Source: Methanospirillum stamsii
GTDB taxonomy: Archaea > Halobacteriota > Methanomicrobia > Methanomicrobiales > Methanospirillaceae
Assembly (NCBI RefSeq): GCF_046244385.1
Contig: NZ_CP176366.1
Coordinates: forward strand, 62,001-126,000
Length of the DNA stretch: 64,000 nucleotides
Direction: 5' to 3'
Position 1 is the stretch's first letter. Every line of letters starts with the position of its first letter. The notes below the pieces were generated by a model. It did not search any database, was not told where the DNA came from, and was given only the letters and a program-made list of their open reading frames with translations. Below, piece by piece: positions 44,304 through 53,021 of the stretch. The position numbers and the translations under genes are program-made.

Positions 44304-45401
44304 TCACCAGTATCCTTTTCTTCGTCGCATGATCAGGTAAAAGAATAACGGAATTCCCATAAATGCAGTCATGACACCAATTGGAAGTATCACTGGTGGA
44401 ATAATATTTTGTGCAACAACATCGGCTCCGGCCAGGAGTAATCCTCCTACCAATGCTGAGCACGGGAGCACATATTTATTATCTCCTCCGATTATCATCC
44501 GGGTGATATGAGGTGCAACTAATCCGATAAATCCAATGGTTCCGGTAAAAGCAACAATACTTGCAACCATCAGACTTGAAATTATCATCGACAGATTTCG
44601 TAACCGGTCCACATCCACCCCGAGACTTTTTGCCGTTTCATCACCGGAACTGATGATATTGAAATCCCAGGATTTCCAGATGAGAATTGGAAGACATACT
44701 GCTAAAACACATGCTAATACCCCTAATTTATCCCATGAAGCCTTTCCCATACTTCCGACCATCCAGAAAACAACACCCTTTACTGCATCAGGATCTGCAA
44801 AATATTCCAGTAACGTAACACATGCAGAAAAGAAGTACATAATCGTGATTCCGGAAAGAATCATGATTTCCGGTGTTGCTCCTTTGTGCCTGGCTATTCC
44901 TACGATAAACATCGATGAAATAAGGGCAAAAATAAATGCATTTCCAGCAATGAGGAAATTTCCAAAAAACCCCCATCCCATTATTATTGCAAGAGCTGCA
45001 CCAAATCCTGCTGCGGAAGAAATTCCCAGTGTATAAGGACTTGCAAGGGGGTTTTTTAGAACCACCTGCATTACTGCTCCGGCAATTCCAAGTCCCATTC
45101 CTGCAAAAATTCCAAACAAAATCCGGGAGAGCCTGATATTCCAGACGACCTGATCAGCTACTTCACTGGGTACCTGGAAATACTGGGGAAGGAACTTATG
45201 AAAAATGACCGAATAAACTTCCAATACAGAAAGATCAATAATCCCCAGAGTTGTTGCCACTCCGATTAATACAACGATCAATAGGAGTAAAACAATGAGG
45301 AAGATAATTTTCCGACCAACAAAACTTGTATACTCTTGCTCGATCTTTTCAAGACTAATGCTACCTGTGTCAATAGACATCAGTTTTTCCAACGATTTCA
45401 T
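44304..45401 (-). CDS. FecCD-family ABC permease (importer 3)
   Basis: A 365-residue permease with motifs IRLSRILFGIFAGMGLGIAG, VVLKNPLASPYTLGISSAAG, SGDETAKSLGV and GFIGLVAPHITRMIIGG, and ~10 helices. It is distinct from the importer 1/2 permeases (NPLASPYTLGIS instead of NPLADPYMMGIQ) and closer to the one at 58875. 50 nt downstream of a dockerin-tagged binding protein; together with the ATPase it completes the importer of the nitrogenase-like locus. Confidence 0.93.
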   Translation of the reverse strand: MKSLEKLMSIDTGSISLEKIEQEYTSFVGRKIIFLIVLLLLIVVLIGVATTLGIIDLSVLEVYSVIFHKFLPQYFQVPSEVADQVVWNIRLSRILFGIFAGMGLGIAGAVMQVVLKNPLASPYTLGISSAAGFGAALAIIMGWGFFGNFLIAGNAFIFALISSMFIVGIARHKGATPEIMILSGITIMYFFSACVTLLEYFADPDAVKGVVFWMVGSMGKASWDKLGVLACVLAVCLPILIWKSWDFNIISSGDETAKSLGVDVDRLRNLSMIISSLMVASIVAFTGTIGFIGLVAPHITRMIIGGDNKYVLPCSALVGGLLLAGADVVAQNIIPPVILPIGVMTAFMGIPLFFYLIMRRRKGYW

Positions 45402-45451
45402 GAATAATTTACCCAGGTTAGCATGTTTCCTATTGAGGCCATTTCAATCAC

Positions 45452-46684
45452 TTAATTCCACGTGACATAGTCACCACAGTTTTCCAGCATCCAGTCATAT
45501 AATCCGGAAACACCGTAAAATTTCTCTAATATCTCGTTACATTCCCCTTCAACGTTTAAATCTTTAAAAAGATCCGGATAGAATATTTTAGCAAGATAAT
45601 AGCACTCACAAAGGCCGGTAGCAGGATCCCAACCCATTTTCCAGGCCATTGTATCATAAACCTGACTATTTTTTACAGCATTGACAACCTGTAAAGTTGG
45701 ATCCGACAATACTACATCTTGAGTAGTATATGGAATTAAAATTACATCAGGATTCCAATCAAGAATTTGCTCATTTGAGATATCCACCTGGCCCCATCCA
45801 AATGGATTGGAGACAGTATTTACAGCAACATTTATGCCACCTGCTATTTCTATAGGTTCATAGATATTAGTAGTTGTAGGAATACCTGTTCCAGCACAGA
45901 TGTATGCACGGGTTTTCTCCTCATCTGGAATGGTTGAAGTATATTCATTGATTTCATTGATTTTCTCATCACAATATTGAATTAAGTTTTCTGCTCGTAA
46001 TGATGCATCCTTACCTAAAATTAATCCTAACATTCTCCAGGTTTCATAAGCTCCTTCATTAGAATCAAAATTTGCTTCAGGTTTAACGTAAATAAAAGGA
46101 ATACCAGTGTTTTGACTAAGTACCTGTGAAGTATCTTTATCAGTATGGAACGTTCCAATGATTACATCGGGATTTAAGGATACAATTGCTTCCTGAGAGG
46201 GATCCATCGCTGAACCAACCTTTGGCAGAGTTTCAAGTTCAGGATATGCATGTAAAACCAGTAGATTACTGGAATTCTGGATTTGATTTCCAATTCCAAC
46301 AACTTTATCAACTGCTCCTAATTGAACAATACGCCTTAATGGTCCGGTAAATAATGTGATAATGTTACTTACTGGTACATCTAAACTGACCGTCACGCCT
46401 TCACAATCTACCAATGTTAATGTTGTCTCATCACCTGCAATAATCGATTCAATCTGGGAAATGTCATCCTCATTAACGATCCCGTCATAATTAGCATCTG
46501 CAAACTGAGTCTTTTCGTTTACCCCGCTGATTATCCCTTTAAGATATGTGATATCATCTTCATCGATGATGTCATCCATATTGGCATTTCCATACACACT
46601 TAAGGTGAAATCATATGCACTGACCGGAATGGTAATAAAAATACAAGCAACCAGTAATAGTAAAAAATATGGCGATTTAATCAT
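45452..46684 (-). CDS. Dockerin-tagged FecB-type solute-binding protein A
   Basis: 410 residues. A signal peptide (1-23, ending PVSA) is followed at 31-84 by a dockerin-type pair of calcium-binding repeats: NANMDDIIDEDD and DANYDGIVNEDD, each followed by a helix (ITYLKGIISG; ISQIESIIAG). The FecB-like binding domain then covers ~90-400 (VPVSNIITLFTGPLRRIVQL, ILDWNPDVILIPY). Dockerins bind cohesin modules; a cohesin partner on the cell surface would tether the protein, replacing a lipid anchor. No cohesin is visible in this window. It starts 9 nt after the end of the IS-split binding-protein gene. Confidence 0.92.
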   Translation of the reverse strand: MIKSPYFLLLLVACIFITIPVSAYDFTLSVYGNANMDDIIDEDDITYLKGIISGVNEKTQFADANYDGIVNEDDISQIESIIAGDETTLTLVDCEGVTVSLDVPVSNIITLFTGPLRRIVQLGAVDKVVGIGNQIQNSSNLLVLHAYPELETLPKVGSAMDPSQEAIVSLNPDVIIGTFHTDKDTSQVLSQNTGIPFIYVKPEANFDSNEGAYETWRMLGLILGKDASLRAENLIQYCDEKINEINEYTSTIPDEEKTRAYICAGTGIPTTTNIYEPIEIAGGINVAVNTVSNPFGWGQVDISNEQILDWNPDVILIPYTTQDVVLSDPTLQVVNAVKNSQVYDTMAWKMGWDPATGLCECYYLAKIFYPDLFKDLNVEGECNEILEKFYGVSGLYDWMLENCGDYVTWN

Positions 46685-46940
46685 ATTTTTCCTCTACAAT
46701 GATAATTCGTTGCGATCTATTACCCAAGAATATAGACCATCCTCACCATAGAATTCATTCAGGATTTTATTCCCTTCTGATTCTGCATTTAACCCGGAAC
46801 TTTGTTCAGGATAAAAGAGATTGGCAAGATAGAAGCATTCAGTTAATTCACTTTCAGGTTCGTTTCCCTGCCATCCGACTCGGATATAGTGAACATTACC
46901 GTTTTTGATAGCATTTACACTTTGCAAAGACGGATCTGAA

Positions 46941-48491
46941 CCTGAACTCGGCATCAGTTAGGGAATATTGGGTAATTTAATTTGCGCGACAAGTCCCGAA
47001 CCCTCTTTGGAACCTCTGACAATTCAGTACCCTCACCCACCTGATATGCGTAAACTTTACTGAACTTTGTGAGGAGATCGTGAGGAGATATTTGAGTTAA
47101 AAGTTTGGCTGCCTTCAAACGATTTAATATTGCACAATATATGTACAAACAGATAAATGATACAAAAATATGCCCAAAAAGTGCCTCATTACTTCGCAGG
47201 TAAATTTTGTCAGCCCTCAACTCATTTTTGAACGTATCAAAGTGTTTTTCAACCATATCACGTGATTTATAGAGTTCATAAACCTCTTGTTCAGGGAGAT
47301 CAACTGTTGTCAAAAAAAGAGCCAAACCAACCTTTTTTAAGCCCAAATTTAATTCTTCTCTAGATATCTCTCCTTTTTCAAATTTTGAGTACAACGTTTT
47401 CTTCTCATCGAGAGCAAGATCTTCATTCTCAAAGCGGTACAACATGAAGTCCCCAATTGACCTCTTTCCACAGTGAATTAGTTTTGAATGAAAGGAAAAA
47501 CTTCCGGTAAGATGGATCCGAGTTTTATAATGGTTACTATCCCGTTTTAATGGGATAATAAATCGAATTGATCGTGCTACCATCTCTTGAAAATTATCCT
47601 CTGAAATAAATCCTCGATCCATGAGTAAGACTTTATTTTTGAGATCGATTTCCTTTAAGGACAATTTAAGGGTACTAACATCATTCACACTTCCTGGAAC
47701 GGACCGGATCATTACTGGAAGTCCATTATCTCGGCTACAAAATAGGGCGATATGATGATGATTATGATATATTCCTTCTGAAATGTATGCATTTTCGCTG
47801 AAGGTAATAGAAGATGAGTATGAATCGATAAAACTTAGATCATATATTAGTTGTTCAGAATTTGAAGAGAGATATGAAAATATTTTTTGTTGACTTGCCC
47901 GATTTAATCCTATTTCATGCAAAACTGCAGATAAATTCTTTGGACTACAATCAGGATGAATTGAGTTAGGAGATGCTAATTTTGACCACAAATCTCCAAC
48001 TCTTTTTAGCGGGACATATCCGGCAATCCGCGTAGCAACTAATGCATATATTTCTGCATAGTGAGAAGGAAATGCATCTTCGAGTGTAGGAAGAATTGAT
48101 TTGAATTCTTCTTCGATAATGGCAGCATTCCCGTATTCATGAATCGATATCTGTCTGGATGATCCTTTCTTAAGAATGCGGTCTTCTTTTCGGATAAGAC
48201 CATATTTTTGATCTAATCTGCCAAGATATTTTGAGATCTTTTTCGCTTTTTTTGTCACAGGATCATATCTGGACGTTGAATGATAGACATACGGTTTGTT
48301 TTGGATCATCTTTATCTCCAAGCACTTTTCTCCCGCTCGTCGTTTCTCTTCTAACCAGTTTTTGATCCAACTTTCCATATGATATAATATTAGGGAATAT
48401 AAATATTTATAGTTTACGGTCATAAATTGATGTGTTTGAAAATTGGAGGAAAACTTATCCGAAAGTCATCCCTAACTCAGCCGAGTTCAGG
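46941..48491 (-). mobile_element. IS1634-type (IS4-like) insertion sequence, 1551 bp
   Basis: Terminal inverted repeats: CCTGAACTCGGC at 46941-46952 and its exact complement at 48480-48491, with imperfect extension inward (AGTTAGGGA shared). The 7-bp direct repeat ATCTGAA flanks the element (46934-46940 and 48492-48498). It carries a single transposase gene in the same direction as the host operon. Confidence 0.88.
46954..48378 (-). CDS. IS1634-type DDE transposase
   Basis: A ~474-residue transposase of the IS4 group. Catalytic motifs: LIYDLSFIDSYSS (first Asp), KVLLMDRGFISEDNF (second Asp) and SRDMVEKHFDTFKNELRADK (Glu). N-terminal KPYVYHSTSRYDPVTKKAKK is the usual IS1634 start region. The frame extends to 48423, but the ATG at 48378 (MESWIKNWLEEKRR) fits the family. 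Intact, so the element may be active. Confidence 0.92.
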   Translation of the reverse strand: MESWIKNWLEEKRRAGEKCLEIKMIQNKPYVYHSTSRYDPVTKKAKKISKYLGRLDQKYGLIRKEDRILKKGSSRQISIHEYGNAAIIEEEFKSILPTLEDAFPSHYAEIYALVATRIAGYVPLKRVGDLWSKLASPNSIHPDCSPKNLSAVLHEIGLNRASQQKIFSYLSSNSEQLIYDLSFIDSYSSSITFSENAYISEGIYHNHHHIALFCSRDNGLPVMIRSVPGSVNDVSTLKLSLKEIDLKNKVLLMDRGFISEDNFQEMVARSIRFIIPLKRDSNHYKTRIHLTGSFSFHSKLIHCGKRSIGDFMLYRFENEDLALDEKKTLYSKFEKGEISREELNLGLKKVGLALFLTTVDLPEQEVYELYKSRDMVEKHFDTFKNELRADKIYLRSNEALFGHIFVSFICLYIYCAILNRLKAAKLLTQISPHDLLTKFSKVYAYQVGEGTELSEVPKRVRDLSRKLNYPIFPN

Positions 48492-49505
48492 ATCTGAAAC
48501 GATATCCTCTATTGGGTACCATGGTTCTTTCCCAGCCCTATGAATGAGAATTACATCCGGATTCCATTTTATAATCTGTTCTTTTGAAATGGTCAAAACT
48601 CCAAAGTTGGTGGTTGGTGCTGCACCCTCTGCAACATTTTTTCCTCCTGCAATGTCTATCGGATCGTACAAACAAAGAGTTCCTTCAAAACCAGCTTTGG
48701 TAAAACCGGCAATGTATACTTTAACTTTATCGTCTTCCGGAATAGAAGATGTAATATCTTCTACTTTTCCAATTTCCTCATTCCAAAGTGAAATGAGATC
48801 TTCAGCCCGATTTTGTTTACCAAAGAGAATTCCTGTCTGTCTCCAGTTTTCAAAATACCCACCATCATCATCATATTTTACCCGGTTAAAATTTGGGAAA
48901 AAGACAGGAACGCCGGTATTTTTTTGAATTTCATCTGCAACATCAGGTTCCAAACTGGAACTCATGGAAATAACGACATCCGGATGAAGTGATAAGATTT
49001 TTTCCTGGTTAATGTCAGAGAATGTTCCAACCGTTTCCAAATTTTTTATTTCCGGATATTTTTGACCGAATAATTGGCTGTCTGCATTTTGTATAGTATT
49101 TTCATCAACACCAACAATCGTATCAAAAGAATCCAGGGTAGTTATTAGCGTTACTGCACCGGGATATGCTGCAACAACTCTTTTCAGGGGAACTTTCATG
49201 GTTACCGTTCTTTCGTTACAGTCAACCATTGTAACTTCAGTCTCATCACCTGCAATAATCGATTCAATCCGGGAAATGTCATCCTCATTGACAATTCCGT
49301 CATAATTTGCATCTGCAAACTGAGTCTTTTCCTTTACTCCACTAATTATTCCTTTAAGGTATGTGATATCCTCTTCATCGATGATATCATCCATATTGGC
49401 ATTTCCGTATACACTTAAGGTAAAATCATATGCACTGACCGGACCAATAACCAGAAGACATAATCCTAAAAAAAGAAAAAATTTCTGAAATTTTATCATT
49501 ATTCA

Positions 49506-50768
49506 TCATCTCCAGGTAACGTAACTACCACAGTTTTCGACCATCCAGTCATACAATCCCGAAACGCCATAGAACTCTTCTAAAATTTCATTACATTCTT
49601 TTTCAACATTCAAATCCGTGAACAAATCCGGATAGAATAATTTAGCAAGATAATAACATTCACAAAGACCGGTTGCCGAATCCCAGCCAGTATCCCAACC
49701 TTTTGTTCCGTAAACGCGTTCATTTTTAACTGCATTGACGGATTGCAAAGCAGGATCATGTAAAATACCGTCTATACTCCCGTGTTTTCCATCATCCTCT
49801 TTTGTCCCTGCATGAACGAGAATTACATCCGGATTCCACTCGATGATCTGTTCTTTTGAAACATCAATACCTCCCCATCCTGAAGTACCTACAGGCAAAT
49901 CTTTTGCAACATTGATACCACCGGCAATATCAATCGGTTGATAATATGTCGAAGTCATCGTTGGAGAAGCATAACATGCAAAATAGACCTTTGGTTTCTC
50001 GTTTTCAGGTACCTGTGACGTTATATCTTCGATAGCCTTGATTTTTTCATTGCTATACTCAATCAATTCTTCAGCACGTTTCAGGTCATCATTACCCTGC
50101 AATAAACCCACAAATCTCCAGGTTTCATACGCTCCATCATCTTTGTCAAAGGATGCCACTTCTTTTGGAGCTGCATATACAAATGGAATCCGGGTATTCT
50201 GGCTCAAAGCCTGAGCAATTTCTTTACTAGTAAAAAATCCGCCGTAAATGACATCCGGATTTACAGAAAGAATTGCTTCCTGGTTTGGTTCCTGACCGGT
50301 TCCAACTTCTGGTATATCCTTTAACTCAGGATGTGCCTTAAAAATTAATTTATTTGCTAATCCGGATGTAGTTCCGATTCCTACTATTGAATCAATAGAA
50401 TTAAGTTGTACAACCGGCCTTACAGAACCTAAAAATAAATTAGCATTGCTTTTTACGGGTGTATTAACCTTTCCAGTCATACCCTGATTATCAACAAGTG
50501 TCAGAATTACCGGATCTCCGGAGATTATAGATTCAATTTGTGAAATATCAGCCTCATTAATTATGTTATCATAATTAGCATCTGCAAACTGAGTCTTTTC
50601 GTTTACTCCGCTGATTATTCCTTTCAAGTACGTGACATCCTCTTCATCGATGATATCATCCATATTGGCATTTCCGTACACACTTAAAGTGAAATCATAT
50701 GCTGATACCGGAGCCACCAATAAAAAAGTAATAGAGAGAAGTGCTATAATGCAGAATAAAAATTTCAT
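49506..50768 (-). CDS. Dockerin-tagged FecB-type solute-binding protein C
   Basis: 420 residues: signal peptide (FLFCIIALLSITFLLVAPVS), dockerin pair (NANMDDIIDEEDVTYLKGI; DANYDNIINEADISQIESI), then the FecB-like domain with PVVQLNSIDSIVGIG and IIEWNPDVILVHAG. It ends like protein A (FYGVSGLYDWMVENCGSYVTW), so A and C are the closest pair. It is the first binding protein after the NifH-like gene (214-nt gap, where a second promoter could lie). The dockerin and signal parts of A, B and C are almost identical while the binding domains differ, suggesting domain-level gene conversion or diversifying ligand binding. Confidence 0.92.
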   Translation of the reverse strand: MKFLFCIIALLSITFLLVAPVSAYDFTLSVYGNANMDDIIDEEDVTYLKGIISGVNEKTQFADANYDNIINEADISQIESIISGDPVILTLVDNQGMTGKVNTPVKSNANLFLGSVRPVVQLNSIDSIVGIGTTSGLANKLIFKAHPELKDIPEVGTGQEPNQEAILSVNPDVIYGGFFTSKEIAQALSQNTRIPFVYAAPKEVASFDKDDGAYETWRFVGLLQGNDDLKRAEELIEYSNEKIKAIEDITSQVPENEKPKVYFACYASPTMTSTYYQPIDIAGGINVAKDLPVGTSGWGGIDVSKEQIIEWNPDVILVHAGTKEDDGKHGSIDGILHDPALQSVNAVKNERVYGTKGWDTGWDSATGLCECYYLAKLFYPDLFTDLNVEKECNEILEEFYGVSGLYDWMVENCGSYVTWR

Positions 50769-50982
50769 TATCTAAACCAACCCATCCAAAAATACTAATT
50801 TTTTTTTGAGATCATGAAAATCAGAATTTTTTGTTATAATGATATTTTTCCGAAGCACAAATAAAATTAACTTTACGTTACTTTTTTTGTTTATGCATGT
50901 AATGAAAAAAACATAACAAAAATCGCATTAAATTAAAAAAGATATGAAAAACCTAATTCTTAAAAAAAATCTATAGTTGTTT

Positions 50983-51741
50983 TCAGCGGTTTTCTTTTTT
51001 GCTGATTATTTCATCAGCCAAAACAGTAATAGCCCGGACATATGCCCCATCATCAAAAAAAGATGCAACTGTAGATCTGGCAGACTCGCATTCCTGCACA
51101 ACCTTATCACGCGGAATTCGGGTAACAACCCGTACTCCGATTTCAGCGGCAAGATCTGATATGAGTTTATCTTCATTCTCAACATTTCTGCTGTTCTGAA
51201 TAATTCCACAAAGACGGGCATACCCTTTCTGACTAAACTGTGAAACTGCCAAAGCAATATTCTCCGCAGCATACAGACTCATCAGTTCACCGGAGGTCAC
51301 AATGTATACTTCTTCTGCATATCCCTTCCGAAGAGGCATCGCGAATCCCCCGCAAACCACATCACCAAGCACATCATATAAGACAAAATCCGGTTTTAAC
51401 TCATTAAACGCATTTAATGCATCCAAACGCTCAAACGCAGAAATAATTCCTCTTCCTGCACATCCGACACCCGGAGTCGGACCCCCGCACTCAGCACAAT
51501 AAATCCCGTAATCACCTTTTGTTACCAACTGATCAAGAGTTACACCATCTTTTCCCTGACGAAGAGTCTTTAGAATCGGGGTAATTCTCTCTCCACCAGT
51601 TAGCATCCTGGTTGAATCAGCTTTTGGATCGCAACCAATTTGCATAACAGTATATCCTTTTTTTGCTAAAACAATCGAAAGATTAGAGGTTGTAGTAGAC
51701 TTTCCAATACCTCCCTTCCCATATAACGCTATTCTTCTCAT
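50983..51741 (-). CDS. NifH/ChlL/BchL-like ATP-dependent reductase (nitrogenase-like)
   Basis: 252 residues of the NifH superfamily: P-loop GKGGIGKST (8-16), switch QIGCDPKADSTRML, and both cluster cysteines, Cys94 in GVGCAGRGI and Cys130 in LGDVVCGGFAMP. A homodimer with one shared [4Fe-4S] cluster is expected, delivering electrons to the NifD/K-like pair upstream with ATP hydrolysis. It is slightly shorter than NifH (~275-290). The start overlaps the NifK-like stop by 4 nt. nifE/nifN/nifB companions and a FeMo-cofactor pathway are absent nearby, so it is not a canonical Fe protein. F430-type CfbC pairs with one CfbD, not with two subunits as here. Confidence 0.92.
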   Translation of the reverse strand: MRRIALYGKGGIGKSTTTSNLSIVLAKKGYTVMQIGCDPKADSTRMLTGGERITPILKTLRQGKDGVTLDQLVTKGDYGIYCAECGGPTPGVGCAGRGIISAFERLDALNAFNELKPDFVLYDVLGDVVCGGFAMPLRKGYAEEVYIVTSGELMSLYAAENIALAVSQFSQKGYARLCGIIQNSRNVENEDKLISDLAAEIGVRVVTRIPRDKVVQECESARSTVASFFDDGAYVRAITVLADEIISKKENR

Positions 51742-53021
51742 TTTATGAATACCTCCGGATGAGCATTACACATATTGGTGATCATCTGAGTCAGGTATGC
51801 ATATCCACGAAAACCAACAAAGGGAGTTCCATCATACATGGTGATATAATCCGGTGTCGGATGAGCAGCAGGAATCTTAATCTGGACTGATTTAGCCATT
51901 TTCAGATAGTAAGAATTTGCAAAAAGAATTTGTGGCTTTTTCCCATTAACTATTGACTCAAAAAGATCATCATCAGGGTTACAGTATAGGTCATGAATCC
52001 CTAAATCCGAAAACAGTATTTTATAATTTTCGTGTTCACTTATTTGTGGTTCTTCTGGTAAAAAAACCGCTGAAACCTGCATGCCCCAGTCTTTTATGAT
52101 CATTTCGGAAAGACCATATGCATATTCATAAGGGCAGGCAAGAATTACCGATAAATGATCATAGGGTTGAATTTTTAAGAACAATGAAGTAAGTGAAAAT
52201 CCAAACCGGGATATTTCATCATTTATTATTTCTTCAGGATAAAGAATACCAAGTAACTCAGATACCCGGGCAATCCACTTTTTTGTTCCGGTCAGACCAA
52301 TAGGAAGACCATACATATATTTCTGGCCGGATAACTCTTCAATTTCTTCTCCGACAGGGATCATTATGTCCCTGATAACCAGGTTTAACGAGGCATCAGG
52401 TATGTTTTTTATTTCATCAGTAGTGCATCCGTCCGGGAAGATCGTTCCGATAGAAATCCCCAATAATGATAACAATCTCCTGATTTCTGCAAGATCCGAT
52501 ATCGTGTTGAATTGTTCACACGTAGGTCCGAGTATGTTTACTTTTTTCTTCGTAGGGGTATATGAACCGGGTTTGATAAATTCACGGATAACTGCTTTTG
52601 AACTCTCTGCAATTCCCAAAAAGTATGTTCCGTTAAATCCACCGGATGAAAATGGAATCAAACGGGCAGATACTTCAGGCTGGAGGGAACGAACAATTCC
52701 ATCGATATCAAGTCCTATTACCGCGGTTATTGAAGTGGCTACAACTGCAATGACTGATGGATGGTACGTAGAATCCACCCATTTAATCGATTCTTTGAGC
52801 CGTGCATCTGAACCCATAACAACATCATCTTCATTAACGGCACAAGTAAAAATTTTGTGAAACATGGATCGACGGTTCATCGAATTAAAACTCATCTGGG
52901 TGTATGTAACAGTCCCGGGAGCTCCATGCTCAACAATGATACAATCCCTGATTCCAGCCATTGTCCAGAGAATTCCAAAATAATCAGTGGCCTCTGGAAT
53001 TCCGGTTTCAATAATTCTCAT
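51738..53021 (-). CDS. NifK/NifN/ChlB-like nitrogenase component (divergent)
   Basis: 427 residues of the nitrogenase component 1 superfamily. Cys27 (GIRDCIIVEHGAPG) and Cys60 (KIFTCAVNEDDVVMG) match two bridging cluster ligands. At the third position, where the partner has TSCLPEIVGED, this protein has ATSITAVIGLD, with Ser97 in place of Cys. It would form a heterodimer or heterotetramer with the NifD-like protein and share a [4Fe-4S]- or P-type cluster. The C-terminus retains DYITMYDGTPFVGFRGYAYL, like the conserved G-rich cofactor/substrate pocket end. Both flanking genes overlap it by 4 nt. Confidence 0.88.
   Translation of the reverse strand: MRIIETGIPEATDYFGILWTMAGIRDCIIVEHGAPGTVTYTQMSFNSMNRRSMFHKIFTCAVNEDDVVMGSDARLKESIKWVDSTYHPSVIAVVATSITAVIGLDIDGIVRSLQPEVSARLIPFSSGGFNGTYFLGIAESSKAVIREFIKPGSYTPTKKKVNILGPTCEQFNTISDLAEIRRLLSLLGISIGTIFPDGCTTDEIKNIPDASLNLVIRDIMIPVGEEIEELSGQKYMYGLPIGLTGTKKWIARVSELLGILYPEEIINDEISRFGFSLTSLFLKIQPYDHLSVILACPYEYAYGLSEMIIKDWGMQVSAVFLPEEPQISEHENYKILFSDLGIHDLYCNPDDDLFESIVNGKKPQILFANSYYLKMAKSVQIKIPAAHPTPDYITMYDGTPFVGFRGYAYLTQMITNMCNAHPEVFIK

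Larger units (their letters stand above)
46694..49499 (-). pseudogene. Dockerin-tagged FecB-type binding protein B, split by IS insertion
   Basis: The N-terminal piece (49499 to 48492) encodes signal peptide, dockerin and most of the binding domain up to EDIVSD. The C-terminal piece (46933 to 46694) continues PSLQSVNAIKNGNVHYIRVG to the stop. Between them lies an IS1634-type element. Removing the element and one 7-bp repeat restores one frame of 415 residues, the same size as its neighbours (410, 420, 418). As it stands the N-piece ends five codons into the IS, so the product lacks ~80 C-terminal residues. The gene lies 6 nt after protein C and 9 nt before protein A, i.e. inside one operon. 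Confidence 0.88.

Noticed and set aside
46694..46954. Independent 86-residue gene
   Set aside because: It is the C-terminal part of the IS-split binding protein; its ATG lies in the IS terminal repeat.
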